NCBI GenBank assembly: GCA_916610825.1
Contig: OU744449.1
Span: 15,256,915-15,320,914 of the forward strand
Length of the DNA: 64,000 bases
Direction: 5' to 3'
Source of the DNA: Haliclystus octoradiatus
Taxonomy: Eukaryota > Cnidaria > Staurozoa > Stauromedusae > Haliclystidae
Shown: piece by piece, positions 1-12,100 of the stretch
Layout of the letters: each line of letters begins with the position of its first letter
Position numbering within the stretch: the first letter of the stretch is position 1
Translations under genes and position numbers: made by a program
Notes under the pieces: model-generated
The model's input: only the letters and a program-made list of their open reading frames with translations
Databases searched by the model: none
Told to the model about the DNA's origin: nothing

Positions 1-417
1 TTGATTAATTTTTTATTGCATTGTTATAAATGGTTTGCTTTCGTATCTCTATATGATTGTTTACGTTGTACAGATTAGTCACACATTTAATGTGATAAAT
101 AGGTTACTTTTGAAGAAAATAATCAGTCTTGTTGTTAACCTTGATGTTGACTTATTAAAAGGTAGAAGTTATATTATTGTCGCTGTCTCTAAACTAGCAA
201 GGGCAAAACAGACGGCAATCAAAGTGATCATAAAAACATTGCTACCGCTGTGGATGAAATCTCCATGAAGATCTTAAAAGGATTGTAGAGCTGTGAACGC
301 TAATGTGACCATTGTAAAAAATTCGGACATTTCCGTAGTGTATGTTTATCTTTAAAAAAGGAGAAGGACAATACAAATACCGTTTCCATAAAGGCGATTA
401 ATACTACAAAAGCACCT

Positions 418-897
418 ATGGGGAGGATCAAGTGTTCATTTGATAATATTACGTTTACAATTCTTGAAAAGCAATTCTTAGAATGGCGAAACACACCTAA
501 AGCTGATGGTCTCTCGCCTACCCAGCGCCTCTTTGGTACACCTATGCAAATTCGTCTGTCTGTACATCATGCAGCATTTGAGTCAAATTCAATTCACTAC
601 AACAAGCTGATGAAGTTGCCGCTTCTATCAAACAAAAACTCCACGAAGCTGTGGGATAGAGTTCGTATAATTACTACGACATTACCTTACCGTTGCTATC
701 TCATTAAATTACCTTCTGGTAATTGTGTACTTGCTCGAAACCGCCGTCATCTTCAATTAATTACTATTATTACTACCGACTCTGTCACAGACGATATTAC
801 TAAAGCCTCAAATAAAGATAGACACGTTAATATTCAAGAACCGAAGAGTTACTCTTGTAGAGAAAGAAGCTCTCCAAGTTATTATGGATACCAATAA
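418..897 (+). pseudogene. Gypsy integrase C-terminal fragment
   Basis: The 159-codon frame resembles the end of a Gypsy integrase: the EWRNTPK / LSPTQRLFG block that follows the catalytic core, then KLWDRVRI, YRCYLIKL and a closing RNRRHL motif found near the end of many metazoan Gypsy pol proteins. The DDE core and the HHCC finger are absent. The first Met is arbitrary, because the fragment continues a broken upstream frame. It is not expected to be functional. Confidence 0.7.
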
Positions 898-1025
898 TTA
901 TTTAATATTCTAAACAACATAGATGTCACACTACCTTAATTTTACCTTTACTTAACTATTACTATTACTAAAGTTTATACTCACTCACTTAGTTACTTAT
1001 ATGATTACTTCCGTGAGGGGGGAAT

Positions 1026-1274
1026 TGTTGGATTACTGTTTCACTTACATGTAGCCTCTCTTATATAACCCATTCAGATACGCCCGAGCTAGAATACACG
1101 CACATGTCTAATGGTGTTGACTTACTGATATAACTTACCTTCTTACTGTTTAATAGTATTGCATATACTATCATCATGATGTATTTACTGTCTCGTACTA
1201 CTCTACTACTCTTATTCCAATCAATTACATTCAGAATAGCTTACCGAGCAGGCTTCAGCGTTAACTATTTTTAC
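1026..1274 (+). repeat. Putative Gypsy 3' LTR
   Basis: The LTR begins TGTTGG directly after the purine tract at 1015-1024 and is proposed to end in TTTTACA at 1274. No partner LTR is in the window, so both borders are inferred from TG...CA and the purine tract only. Confidence 0.4.
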
Positions 1275-1296
1275 ATGGAAAAGGGGACATGAGATT

Positions 1297-1894
1297 TTGT
1301 TTGTTAAAGAGCTGTTAGCAGCGAAATCCTATAAATTTAAGGTTCAAACGACTGAAAGATGCGATATCTGGAGACAAATTGAGACGACCCTTAACAGGGT
1401 GGACATTCCTCCATTTAGGGTAACTGTACAATCCATCCGGGATAATTACTTCAGAATGATAAGAACTCACAAAGCAAACGAAAAGATATGGGCAGCAATG
1501 ATGGAGAATGAGACGTTAAAACAGATACAAGAACGAAAACAAGAAGAGAATATGAGGAAAAAAGCAGTGGAAAGCTTGAGGGATATGACAAAAAAGAAAA
1601 GAAATTGAGACCGGCAACAACGAAACACCGAAAAGAAAGCGTGCAATGAGTAGTCAACTTGCAGGAGTGCTGGAAGCCAGTATAGCGTATAGAGAAAAAC
1701 AAGATAATCGTATAGCCTCACTCCAGGGTGCAGATATAAAGGAGAGAAATAATCAAACAGCCTTACAAAACATACAACAGCAGGAAATGTGTTTTACAAA
1801 CATGCAAGAACAGCAAAACAGATTCAACATGCAGATGCAACAACAACAAATGATCATGTTGAGCATGATGAAAGACATAATAAATAAAAAATAA
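1297..1894 (+). pseudogene. PIF/Harbinger Myb-like (ORF1) protein, frameshifted
   Basis: Two consecutive frames (1297-1608 and 1646-1894) look like the DNA-binding accessory protein of a Harbinger element. The first starts with a Myb/SANT-like segment containing W (ERCDIW), the VTVQSIRDNYF block and a charged helix. The second is a Gln/Met-rich coiled coil ending in MMKDII. In PIF/Harbinger elements such a protein helps bring the transposase to DNA. The convergent transposase fragment at 2305-2778 supports the assignment. The stop at about 1606 and the frame change suggest decay, although a short intron cannot be excluded. Confidence 0.55.
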
Positions 1895-2304
1895 AATTTA
1901 AAAGTATGTTCAGTATTTAATTCATAATCTCATTAATTCGTTGTATATATTTTTATTGGACAAGGTTTCAGGGTCATCAGGCCCCATTTTCAAGTCTTAA
2001 AATTTATTGAAAAATAGAGGAATATATATATCAACTATAAATTACTCATGCGTTGATTCAACAAAATGAATGAGAAAAATAATGATTTAATTCAAAAGAA
2101 ACAAGAACATCTCAGTAAATGAATAAAAACTAATATTGAATAAAAATCGTCTGATGAGCGCTATAGAGCAAATTCCAAGTATATTTAATATTTAATATAA
2201 TATTTTAACGTTCTACAAGTCAGTTGGTGAAGTAGAAAAATACCCCTCCAATGATGGTGGGTATGTGTTCATGAAGGTGCTAGTTGATGAACCATAGAGA
2301 CAAG

Positions 2305-2778
2305 TTAATGCATTCCGAAACAAGGAACATACTTTGTATATAGTAGCAATTTCGGACAATGCAATTTTCTGATTTTTTTTTTGAAATCCAGAAATGCAAA
2401 GTAGCCAACTATTTCACCAAAAACCCATTCAACAGATACACAAACAGAGCTCATAGCTTTATTAAAGGCTTTCTGTTCCTCAGAGATGTCGATGTGTTGA
2501 TACGGTGCAACAAGGTGGTCTCTAATTGGATACGCTGGGTCACCATACAAACATAAGATCTGGCCATCATTGGAATTACAGTTAGCACTTAATTATTCTA
2601 ACAAGCCTGGCAAAGATAGCATTCTTGAGTAATGGCGTCTTCTTTCTATTGGGACATACAACTTGGCGATCATTCCATTAGCAGCAACCACTGATTGATA
2701 CTTAATTGAATGTATGCGTTTATGTCCATTGTAAACAACTCTGTGATAAAAATTTTTTCCTCTAAGCAGAGATGGCAT
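2305..2778 (-). pseudogene. PIF/Harbinger DDE_Tnp_4 transposase fragment
   Basis: Two adjoining minus-strand frames (2593-2778, then 2305-2550) match the second half of the DDE_Tnp_4 (HARBI1/ALP1-like) transposase. Visible blocks are YNGHKRIHSIKYQSVVA, the following NGMIAKLY segment, then GDPAYP and the EEQKAFNKAMSSV / SVEWVFGE block that carries the final catalytic Glu region. The two pieces are in different frames, the N-terminal half is missing and the end is abnormal, so this is a dead copy. Its orientation, convergent with the Myb-like ORF, is the usual two-gene layout of these elements. Confidence 0.8.
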
Positions 2779-2822
2779 TTTTCAATATGTTGTTGTATGG
2801 CACTGCAGTCGACAGTATTGAC

Positions 2823-3156
2823 CATTTGACGAAGAATGATTTTCCTTTATCTTTTAGTGACCAGATGTGTTTAGATAACTCAGTGCAGTTTTCATATTTT
2901 CTGTTGATAATGACGACTTATGTTTCGTAAAACGATCTTTGAATGTTCCTTCAGTAAGGCCGATGTAGTTGTCGCCGTTTAGGTCCTCAGGTGTAGTTAC
3001 GTTTGCATTATATATTATGCTGGTTGTCAAGCATTTGTTGTCAAGAGGGCAGTTTATTTTGGAGCGGCAATTGCATTGTTTTGTTGCTTGTTCTTTGTTG
3101 TCGGCGTTCAATAATTTTCTGTTGCGGCAACTCAGAATTGTTTCCATGTTTGCCAT
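2823..3156 (-). pseudogene. Penelope-like element, GIY-YIG endonuclease fragment
   Basis: The frame contains a Cys-rich linker (CNC, CPLDNKC) followed by a GIY-YIG-type core: IIYNANV, then YIGLTEGTFKDRF and the KHKSS helix. This matches the endonuclease that closes the ORF of EN-containing Penelope retroelements, which have a Zn-finger-like motif before it. Near 2830-2870 another minus frame reads LSKHIWSLKDKG, the expected continuation, so a frameshift lies near the end of the open frame. The reverse transcriptase part is absent. Confidence 0.65.
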
Positions 3157-3353
3157 GCAGCAGTAGATGACTTTTGCATTATTTTTATTTGGTTCAACCC
3201 ACCATTCAGCAAAAATGTTGACACAGACATAGCCAGAAAATTTATACTTTTACTAACAGCACAAATATCACAAAATTTTTAATAAAAATAAATATTTGAA
3301 GCTTTTAATTACAAATCAGTTTGAACAAATATTATTTCTTAGCTAAGCATTGA

Positions 3354-3645
3354 ATACAATAAGTTTGTTATTTTTTAAATCGTTGAGCAAACCTGTTGTT
3401 GTTGCTCATAAAAAGTTGTCGTGAATCAATTCACTTGTTTCTTATTGTGTTTCACTTTCTTTTGTGTATCAATTTACCCAATCGGGTTTAATGGGTAAAG
3501 GCCTATCCAAGTGTGTGTTGGATGGTTTGGATGATCTTAATTTGGATACAATAAGTTTGTTATTTTTTAAATCGTTGAGCAAACCTGTTGTTGTTGCTCA
3601 TAAAAAGTTGTCGTGAATCAATTCACTTGTTTCTTATTGTGTTTC
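3354..3645. repeat. 100-bp direct duplication around a hAT-derived spacer
   Basis: The 100-bp segment 3354-3453 is repeated at 3546-3645 with no difference that I can see. The spacer contains about 62 bp (3484-3545) that nearly matches the transposase coding sequence at 5148-5209; I see one substitution. The segment copied into the spacer therefore comes from the downstream hAT-like ORF. Confidence 0.85.
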
Positions 3646-3876
3646 TTTGAGAAATATTATCAACTATTTTCAAATTTGTAAATTCTGATCACCCTGATCA
3701 AGACACTAACGATTCGAGTCACGAATCTGGTGGCAGGATGGTTGACACATCATCTAGCAAATCGGTTGATGCAAAACTAAAAAGCATGAAAAATCCCAGT
3801 TGATGCCCACAGTGGACAGTTGACCACATTAATGTCAAAAGTCAATGACCTGACATAAGTTGAAGAAAACAAACAT

Positions 3877-4098
3877 ATGATCACCAGGTTAATAGAACAA
3901 ATAGAAAATAGACATTTTATCATATCTACATTAACTGATGAACTAGCTGACGTTCTCACTGAAAATGATTATTATAACGAAGTTAAGTACTTGGAAAATA
4001 TTATGGAGGAGGTATTAAACACAACAGCCATAGCCTATAAACATCTTGATAATTCTGTGCTTATGGCAGCACAGGAGCCGATAGCCGATCACAAATAG
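3877..4098 (+). pseudogene. Possible BEL/Pao gag N-terminal scrap
   Basis: This is a short helical, acidic open frame (repeated E/L/I-rich segments such as YLENIMEEV). It resembles in composition and spacing the frame at 30128-30343 (LADVYEEVLN). Both look like the N-terminal coiled region of BEL/Pao gag proteins. No zinc knuckle or protease follows. The assignment rests on weak similarity only. Confidence 0.25.
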
Positions 4099-4784
4099 AA
4101 CTTCAAACGGATCAAGCGGTTGAAGCAGAAGCTATCACAGCAGTTGTTGCAGCAACCCCTGCGAAAAAATCCATGAGTTCATGAACAGTAAACATTAGTA
4201 AACAGCTTGGTAAACATTTTGCATGGCAATTTGAATAACGTCTTTGACAAACTCTAATCGTCTTATTTTGTGTAACTTGTGAATTTGTTTAATATTTATT
4301 TATTAACTATTGTAGCCTACAGCATTTTTATTTCTATTTTAATTTAGGTCCCAAGCAAATGGAAATTGCCTGTACAGCTATCTGTCACTGATTCGTGTTG
4401 GTGATAACTCCCTGACTAGAATTTTCACGCTATGACGTCGATAGAACTTTATTTATCAGCTGAGTTCTATACAGATCACTCTTGTTTCGAGCAAACATAT
4501 AGCTCATATGGCAAAGAGGTAAGCCAGTCCTCAAACAACTTATTACCAATGGTTGTTTCCCATGAAGCAATTGATTTTGGTTTGTGTTCCCTTGCTTTGG
4601 TACAAAAAGAGGCTCTTTTAAATTGTAAAGACAAACTTTGATCAAGTTTTTTATGTACTGTATCTTGTCTCTTTCCTCTTGCCGCTTCTCCTGTTTTAGA
4701 GCTAGGAAAGTCTCATTCAACTGCCAAGGAAGCAGAAAAGAGACATGAGCTTTGCCCAATTGTAGATATAGTATTTTGATGTGG

Positions 4785-6455
4785 CCGTCTTGGTTTACCT
4801 TTTAGAGGGCATAGAGATGATAACAAATATCACCAACTTCTTGGAGAATTTGCCACCAAAACTGTTGGAAATTTTGCATTCTCGTGTTTGCGCTGGTGAC
4901 ACTACCCTAGCAGATCACCTGAGGACATGTCCTGACAATGCCACATATAGTTTGAAGTAATTAGGTGATGTGGCAAAGTAATCACTGACAAAATTACTTC
5001 TGAAATAAAATTCAGAAAATTTGTTTCCATTCTTGCAGATGAAGTTTCTGACAGCTCTCAATTGGAACAAATGGCATTAGTTATCAGATTTGTTGACACA
5101 AACTATAATATCAGAGAAGCCTTTCTCCGATTTGTCCCATGTAAATCGGGTTTAATGGGTAAAGGCCTATCCAAGTGTGTGTTGGATAGTTTGGATGATC
5201 TTAATTTGGATATTATGGATTGTAGAGGTCTAGGCTATGATGGCGCAGGGGCTGTGGCTGGCCACCTTGGTGGTCTTGCTGCCAAAATAACCCCCAAAAA
5301 TAACAAGGCAAGATTCACACATTGTATGAGCCATCGTCTAAATTTAACTATTAAAAATTCTTGTTCTGTACCACTAGTTAGAAATATGCTTCAACAAGTA
5401 AGAGAAATTGCTAGCTTTTTCAATATTTTCCTGAACAGACACTTTATATAGACTTTACATAAAGAAGAAAGTTGAAAGATGTCTGCAGAACTCGCTGGGT
5501 CGATAGGATCAAAGGATTATCCACATTTGAGGGGTTGTATGTTCCAGTTGTTTTAACCCTTCAGGAAATGAGTACAAATATTAACAAAGAAAGCAATCCA
5601 GAAACATCTGCAAAAGCATCGTCTTTATTGATATTGGTTACTCATTTCCAATTTATTATTTCTTTAGTGGTTACACGTACAATTTTTGACCAGACTGATC
5701 AAGTCACCCAAATGCTCCAAACAAAGTTCCGTGATGTTTTTAAAGAGACAGAGTTGTTTGAATCCTGGAACATTTTTTTTTATAAAGCCAGAAAAAGTGT
5801 TGACATTTTCCATGGTGGTTTGTTTGAAAAGGCTGTTGTGCTTGTCAGTAAGGTGGATGTTCCAGTATCTCATAAACGAGTTGCTGTAAGACAAACAGGG
5901 AGAGATAACCACCCATCAAAAAGTGAATTAGACTATTTTAAAGTTTTTCCAACTATTCCCATACTGGACTTTATGAATCATAATTTAGGTACAATATTTA
6001 ACAATACCAGTTTAAATTCATTTAATGGAATGTCGAGGATTCCTTCTCTCTTGGATAATATGCTTAAGCGAATGAGTGTATGTGAGTTAAACAAGATTTA
6101 TGGATTTAATTTTGGGAACACACCACAATATCACTACCAGATGATGTTACTTCAACATTAAAAGCTGCCACATTCAACTGTTTCAATAATCTCAAGATAT
6201 TATTGCGTATGGGTATCTTGGGTACTTTACCAATAACATCTTGTGATCGTGAGCGTTCATTTTCCGCTATTCGACATCTCAAGAATTGCTAGAGGAGCAC
6301 AATGGGAAAAGAGCTCTTGAACAGTTATGCCCTAATGTGTACCCACTTTGAGATTAAACCCGACATATCTGCAGTAATAAATGAGTATTTTATTGAAGAC
6401 AAGAGACGGATGAATAAGTACATTTGGAACATACAATTTGATTCTGAGCCATTTA
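4785..6455 (+). pseudogene. hAT-like transposase (DUF4371 / P52rIPK-like), broken
   Basis: Broken coding region of a hAT-superfamily transposase of the DUF4371 type. Near 4790-4960 one frame reads LPFRGHRDD and then a degraded helix. Another frame joins near 5030 (SILADEVSDSS) and continues in the open frame 5062-5451 with the CRGLGYDGAGAVAGHLGGL block and the CMSHRLNL segment. The frame 5472-6161 starts with CRTRWVDR. After a further frame change, the C-terminal hAT dimerisation segment is readable to about 6450 (SCDRERSFSAIRHLK). At least three frame breaks and in-frame stops show it is dead. Terminal inverted repeats were not identified. Confidence 0.75.
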
Positions 6456-6583
6456 CCTGATATAAAAATTTAAATCTTACATGCAAAATTATAATACATT
6501 CAACATTTGATGTATTTCATTCCTAATTCACATGATACACATACATCTTTTATATTTACATATCAATGTTATAATACATACAA

Positions 6584-7757
6584 CATGTCATGTATTACGG
6601 TGTAGCGTTATCATAAGAGGCTATAACATAAGAATGCCTTAAAAGCACATGCTTTTCGCATTGTACGATATTATGAATATATATCATTTTACAGTTACTT
6701 GCTGGTTCTGGCTGTGTTATCGTTTATCTAAACTATTAAATTACAACATGGTGTCAGAAGTGGGGTCCACTGCCTCTTTATAGCAGTCTCACAAACTACT
6801 CAAACTCAATAAAATCAAACCTACTCTGTTATTTACTCCGTTATTTTTTGTTGAAAAAACATCATGGCCACATATCAATTACCCCCACCTGAGCCTCTAT
6901 GCGTTAAAGGAGACATGGTTGAGAATGTTAAATCATTCAAATCTCGCTGGTTACATTGTAAATTAGCTACAGCATTAAATTCTAAACTCACAAAAGAAGA
7001 TGGCAGTGCTGACACTAACGGGAAAAACTTGTTGCTGCCACACTATTGACAATAATTGGAAATGAAGCAGAAAGAATATCTAGAACCAAACAAGAGTTCA
7101 TTGCTACAGTACTAGATGACCCATAAATGTTGTGGGAAGCTCATCAGGGCTGAACAAAAGTAGGAATCCTGAAATCCTAGTTTCCGGAAGGCCAGGGAAA
7201 ATTCAGAAGAAAAATTGATATTTTATTATTTTCTGGTCAAACATCAACAAAGATTTCAGAAGAAAATGTAGAAATGCTTCTAGGATTCCTGAATGCAAAA
7301 ACTTTTGTCGGATCATGGGGAAGCTTTTGAAAAGCACTTTCTGCCTGAAAGACATGGTCTCTTTGAGCGTTTTAAATTTTTCAAATCTGAACAAACTGTA
7401 GCTGAGAAAACAACAGACTTTGCTTTCCGCTTGCAAAGTTATGCAGCTTCATGTGAATTCGGAGAACTCAAAGATGAATTACTAAGAGATATTCTTGTTG
7501 CTCATACAACAGACACTTCAACAAGGGACAAATTGTTGAAAGAAAGACCTGTTCCTAATCTGAAACGATGTCTGGATTTGTTGACTGCAGCCAAAACATC
7601 ATGCAATTTTACAGATCAACTTTCCTTATCTAGGCACAAATTCATGCCACAAAAGACAACCTACTCATTCATCGGGCAATTTATCTGTAATGTAGCTCAA
7701 TTAAAGGTTGTATGTAAACGAGGCCCCATTAACCTAACCCATATTGAGCACATGTGA
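6584..7757 (+). mobile_element. Gypsy fragment: LTR end, primer site, partial gag
   Basis: The 3' end of an LTR is proposed to finish in CAACA at 6748. It is followed by a primer-binding-like TGGTGTCAGAAGTGGGG (6749-6765). Gag begins at 6864 (MATYQLPPPEP) but is frameshifted near 7049. It resumes at 7293-7757 with the gag core (FERFKFFKSEQ, then SYAASCEFGELKDELLRD). No zinc knuckle, protease or pol follows, so the element is truncated at the right where element A begins. The left LTR border is approximate. Confidence 0.6.
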
Positions 7758-7911
7758 TTTGAGAGAATAAAGCAGTCCATTTGTGACCTTGGCCAGGAAG
7801 CGTTATTCGTTACTGTGTTCGTTCTGTTGCTAACTAGTTTACTTCGCACTACAAGCTATAGCGGCATTTTTATTACAATTATATATTAGAGTTACTTTAT
7901 AATACTTTACA

Positions 7912-8576
7912 ATGTCTATTCATTTGACCGACATTATTAAACCGTTCCGAGGACAAGCAATGGATAATGTAGACATTGAGAATTGGTTTGATAAATTAGA
8001 CCTAATAGCAAAATTGCAAGGAGTAAAAGAAAAAGTTAGTTTCTTACCGTTGTTCCTTGAAGGACCGGCATTTGCTGTGTACCAGCATCTGCCAGAAAAG
8101 GCCAAAAAAGATTATCAGTTATTATGCCGCGGACTGATAGAGGCGTTCGCAGCAAACAAGTTTTTGGCTTACGAAAGATTTGCGACTAGAAAATATATCG
8201 AAAGGGAAGGCGTGGACATGTATTTAGCTGACTTAAGGCAATTGGCCAGTTTATTTGGTTGTAAAGAGGAACAGACATTACGTTGTGCATTTGTCATGGG
8301 ATTACCCACCAATGTTTCAAAGCAGCTACGAGCACTCACAAACATTGAATGCCTGAATTTGAGTGCTGTAGTCAGTCGTGCTTGATATTTAGTCGCTGAT
8401 TGTGTTGTTGACACTTATGCTTGTGCGACTGCAATCAAACAAGAGAGTTATACAAAGAACAAAAATATTGTTTGCTATCGATGTGACAAAAAAGGTCACA
8501 TCGCACGATTCTGCAAACAGCGATCGGGAAACAACAGTGGAGAGGGTTTATCGGTGCCAGTATCCTCTCCAGTGCT
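7912..8576 (+). pseudogene. Element A gag with CCHC knuckle (piece 1 of 4)
   Basis: Gag of the outer LTR element A. The open frame runs 7912-8385 and holds the helical capsid-like core (SFLPLFLEGPAFAVYQHL, RCAFVMGLP). After an in-frame stop, a CCHC knuckle is readable at about 8477-8520 (CYRCDKKGHIARFC). It is the same family as element B gag at 23002-23754; both share the LLxGPxFxVYQ block and the order core then knuckle. ATG follows immediately after a TTTACA that could be the LTR end, so the leader would be almost absent. The frame is interrupted near 8577 by a LINE fragment. Confidence 0.7.
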
Positions 8577-8695
8577 ACTACGTAGGTGACACTGTAGATG
8601 AAGTAATCATAAACTTGCAGATTGCTGTTAAAGAAATCAAACTCTGGTGCGATCAAAATAGTTTAAGTATCTACCCAGACAAAACAGAAGGTATG
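8577..8695 (+). mobile_element. LINE RT fragment, left piece (split by BEL)
   Basis: 5'-truncated non-LTR reverse transcriptase. The frame starts at the degraded catalytic motif (Y-V-G-D-T where YADDT is expected) and runs through the alpha-helical segment ending in YPDKTEGM. It resumes at 13961 after the BEL insertion with the expected motif order. It lies inside element A between gag and protease. Confidence 0.7.
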
Positions 8696-9060
8696 TGATC
8701 GATTAATCTTATATCCGCCATTTTTTTAATATAAACGTCATGTTATTTGTGTTGATTTACGTCATTATGTTATTTTTATAGCTTGCGAAATATTTAAAAT
8801 AATTTTGATTATGTAAGCAAAATATACCTTTAGAAAAGCCTAGACTAATTCAGAAACTTCAGTATGAGAAGCTACATTCGAAACGAAATCATACAACATT
8901 TTAGAAATTATATATATTGAAACATGAGATGATTACGAAATAAATTGTTATGAACTTATGAATCGTCCGTGTGTTTGTATTCGACCCCGTATTCGAACCC
9001 TCATACTCAAATAAGAAGTCAATTAATATGTGAATAAGGATTTTCAAAATTGGCAAAACA
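8696..9060 (+). repeat. BEL 5' LTR
   Basis: The 365-bp LTR starts TGATCG and ends AAACA. It matches 13590-13955 apart from one T. The downstream sequence GTTTCGAATC is not a standard TGG-type primer site. Confidence 0.93.
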
Positions 9061-9127
9061 GTTTCGAATCATAGTTCGAATTAAAGTCTCGATAAAGAAA
9101 TTAGAAATAAAAAGAAATTAATCAAGA

Positions 9128-12100
9128 ATGGCCGACGACGCTGAAGCGATTCGGAGGAGATTTGAGAGGAGATCAAAGGCTTATAATAGAGAAATAGAAG
9201 AATTTACAACGATAAAAGAACAAGAATTTGTAGCAATAGGCACTTGGAAGTCAATACTATTCAAGGTAACTGAAGCTAGAAAACAAGTAGAAGAAACAGC
9301 GTCGACTTACCTAGACGTGCTCGATGAAAATAACGCTTTAAATGGCCAATTAGAATTGGAAATAGATCACAGAGTTGATGAATGCAGAAAACTTCACTTT
9401 GAAATCAGAGCAGAAACTACGAAGATGATCCATGAACTTGAAGAAAATGAAGCAGAAAAAACTCACAAACGCGCGTTAGAGATCGCCGCCGCAACGCAAA
9501 ATAATCAAGTAAACATTAATGAAGAAAACGCAGGAGGTGAAAGCAGCCATCATGAATCAGCCTCTTTCGAACAAAATGATCAAAATGACGTCACCGATGT
9601 AAACAACGACGGAGACGACGCAGACTCTGTTGTAGAAAGAGAAAGACCAACAGAAAATAACAAAGAAAAAGAAATCACAGCAGGAAATCAAAGACATCAG
9701 GATGAACTCACCCATGAAGAGGGGCAACAAAGCAAAGAAAACGAAAGTGGAAATGCAACCAAAAGAGATGACAACATAATCACAATAGAATTACTCAAAG
9801 ATTTATCAAAAACAGCAGCTGAAGCTGCTGCAGTTGCAGCCATCAGAGCAATTAACATAGAGGGCAAGGCAACACACTCAAACAAAACATCTATTCGTTT
9901 AGCTGGATTCACCCCCAATTCATGGAATGGAGAATTTAAAGGATTTCCAACCTTCCAAAAGCGATTTACTTCAGCAATGAACAATGCCGGAGTTTTGGAT
10001 GATGATGTCAAGCTACAATGGCTTGAAAAATCAATACCACAGTCTTACCATACAACTATTGAAGGACGCTCAACATTAGTCGAAGCATGGAAAGCGTTAA
10101 AGTTAGTTGTAACTGACAAAAAAATATCTGATGAACTGATGTGGAATTTCCGAAAATTAAAACCTATACAAGATAAAGACCAAAACGTAATCCAAACATT
10201 TGTCACAACAATACGTACGCATATGATGTACCTAAAAGATTTTGGGAAAGGAAACCGTACAGAAGATGAGGAATTCATCAAAGATTTGAAGAGAAAGACA
10301 GGAGCGGAATTCGAAGATCAAATTGAAGACCAGTTGGCACAAGAAAACAGAATCGCAAGAAAAATGAACATGAAAGAAGAAGAACTCTCAGCCGACTATA
10401 TTTTAGAATTCTTGGAAAGAAGACTGTTATCATCAAATTCTTACAGAACAGAAAAGAAACAGCAAACATTATCAAAGAAAGAGTCAAGGAACTTCAAAGA
10501 AGCAAAAGTCAACGTCTTGCAAACAACCAATGACCTCAATTGTCAACTGTGTAACAATGGAAAACATGGATTAGAAGATTGTAACAAGTTCAAAGAATTT
10601 GAAGTAGCAGAGAGATCTGAATACTGTAAAAGCAAAGGCCATTGCTTTGGATGTCTTGGAAAGGGTCACATTAGACCACAATGCAAATCAGAAGTAACAT
10701 GTCAACATTGTAGAAAGAAACATCACAGTTTACTGCACAGAAGTACATATTCAAATCAAGAAGCCTCAACAGCCAATATCACACAGAGGACAGCATCAAC
10801 TAACACAACAACGAAACGTCTCAACAGTTCACAAGAATCTACAGCAACAAGACTACCTGTACTAAAGATCTGGATAAAAACTGGTTATAAAAATGCTGAT
10901 GGTACAACACAAATTAGAGCTGCAACATGTTTGATGGATGGAGGTGCTGATACAACTCTGGTTCGAAGAAACTTTGTAGAATCATTAGGCCTTCAAGGTG
11001 AAGACACTACTATTCATTATGAAGTCGTTGGAGGAAGCCATCATAAAGAAGTCACACAGAAGTATGAACTCACTGTAGGACGTTTGGAGCCCATGGCAGA
11101 GAAAGGAAGAATTACAGCTTATGCAATGAAAAGACCATGTGGCGCAGCAGCATCACTTCACAAAGAATTCTTTGCAAAAAATGAACATTTGAATCAAATC
11201 AAGGAAGTTGTAGACACAGATGGTGGTGAGATTGATGTTATCATTGGGAGAGATGCTCAAGAGTTACACACAGAATTACAAAGAATGACGAAAGAGAGCA
11301 GCAAATCAGCCCCAATTGGAATCGAGTTTCCATTAGGATGGACAATCGTTGGTGGAACAACTCATGTCAGTAAGAAGTCAGGAGCAACAAGAAAAGTCAC
11401 ATCAGTCACACTAGCAGAAGAAACAGACATATCATCTACTGAAAATATGAGCACACTAATGATGTCAGATTTGGTTGGTGTTAACACGACGCAACGCTGT
11501 GTTTGTACAGATAAGGAAATCGAAGAAGCTAGATTTATAAAGATAGCAAAAGAAAACACGACAATCAATGAAGATGGGAGAATAGAAGTCAGATTACCTT
11601 GGAAACCTGGCTATCCAGAAGGACTACCAAATAATTACAAAGAAGTTTCAACCAATCTTAAGAGGAAAGTAAAACGACTGCAAGAAACAACCAAGATTGA
11701 AGATTTCCATTATGTTCCTTCTAAAGAGAATGCTGCAGATGCACTGACAAAACCGAACAATGTAGACTTAGAGCAATGGCACCAAGGACCGAAATTCTTA
11801 CAAGAAAAGATTATTCCAGAATTTGAAACAGCAAATATCACTAAAGAAATTGAGCTAAGAAAAGATTTGACTGAAATAAAACCTGAAAGAAAAAAGCGCA
11901 AAAAGAAGACCTGTATAGCAAAGAAGGTGAATGCTTACTTCTCGGTTGCAAACACAATTACAAAGATGAGTGATGAAGAATGTAAACAAATACTACAAAT
12001 TGCAGCAGATAGCAACTCAATGGAAGAAGCAATTAACAAAATTTCAGAAAAATCAAACAAGACTGATCACAAAGGAGGTAAAATGAAGATATATCAAGCT

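Larger units (their letters stand above)
1..1274 (+). mobile_element. Decayed Ty3/Gypsy element, 3' part
   Basis: Remnant of a Gypsy-type LTR element. A frame near 300-360 reads as a broken CCHC zinc knuckle (C..C....GHF....C). It is followed directly by the C-terminal part of an integrase at 418-897, so protease, RT, RNase H and the integrase catalytic core appear deleted. A polypurine tract (G-rich, about 1015-1024) precedes a putative 3' LTR. Positions 35-268 are open but show no recognisable domain. The left end lies outside the window, so the 5' LTR and target-site duplication cannot be checked. Confidence 0.6.

Noticed and set aside
4430-4759. 109-codon minus frame (MGKAHVSFLLPWQ...)
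   Set aside because: Overlaps the hAT region with no recognisable domain. Treated as chance.
11645-11673. Sequencing or assembly gap instead of a true RT deletion in BEL
   Set aside because: The frame is kept and both sides fit pre-RT and late RNase H exactly. An artefact would usually break the frame, though reads should confirm.
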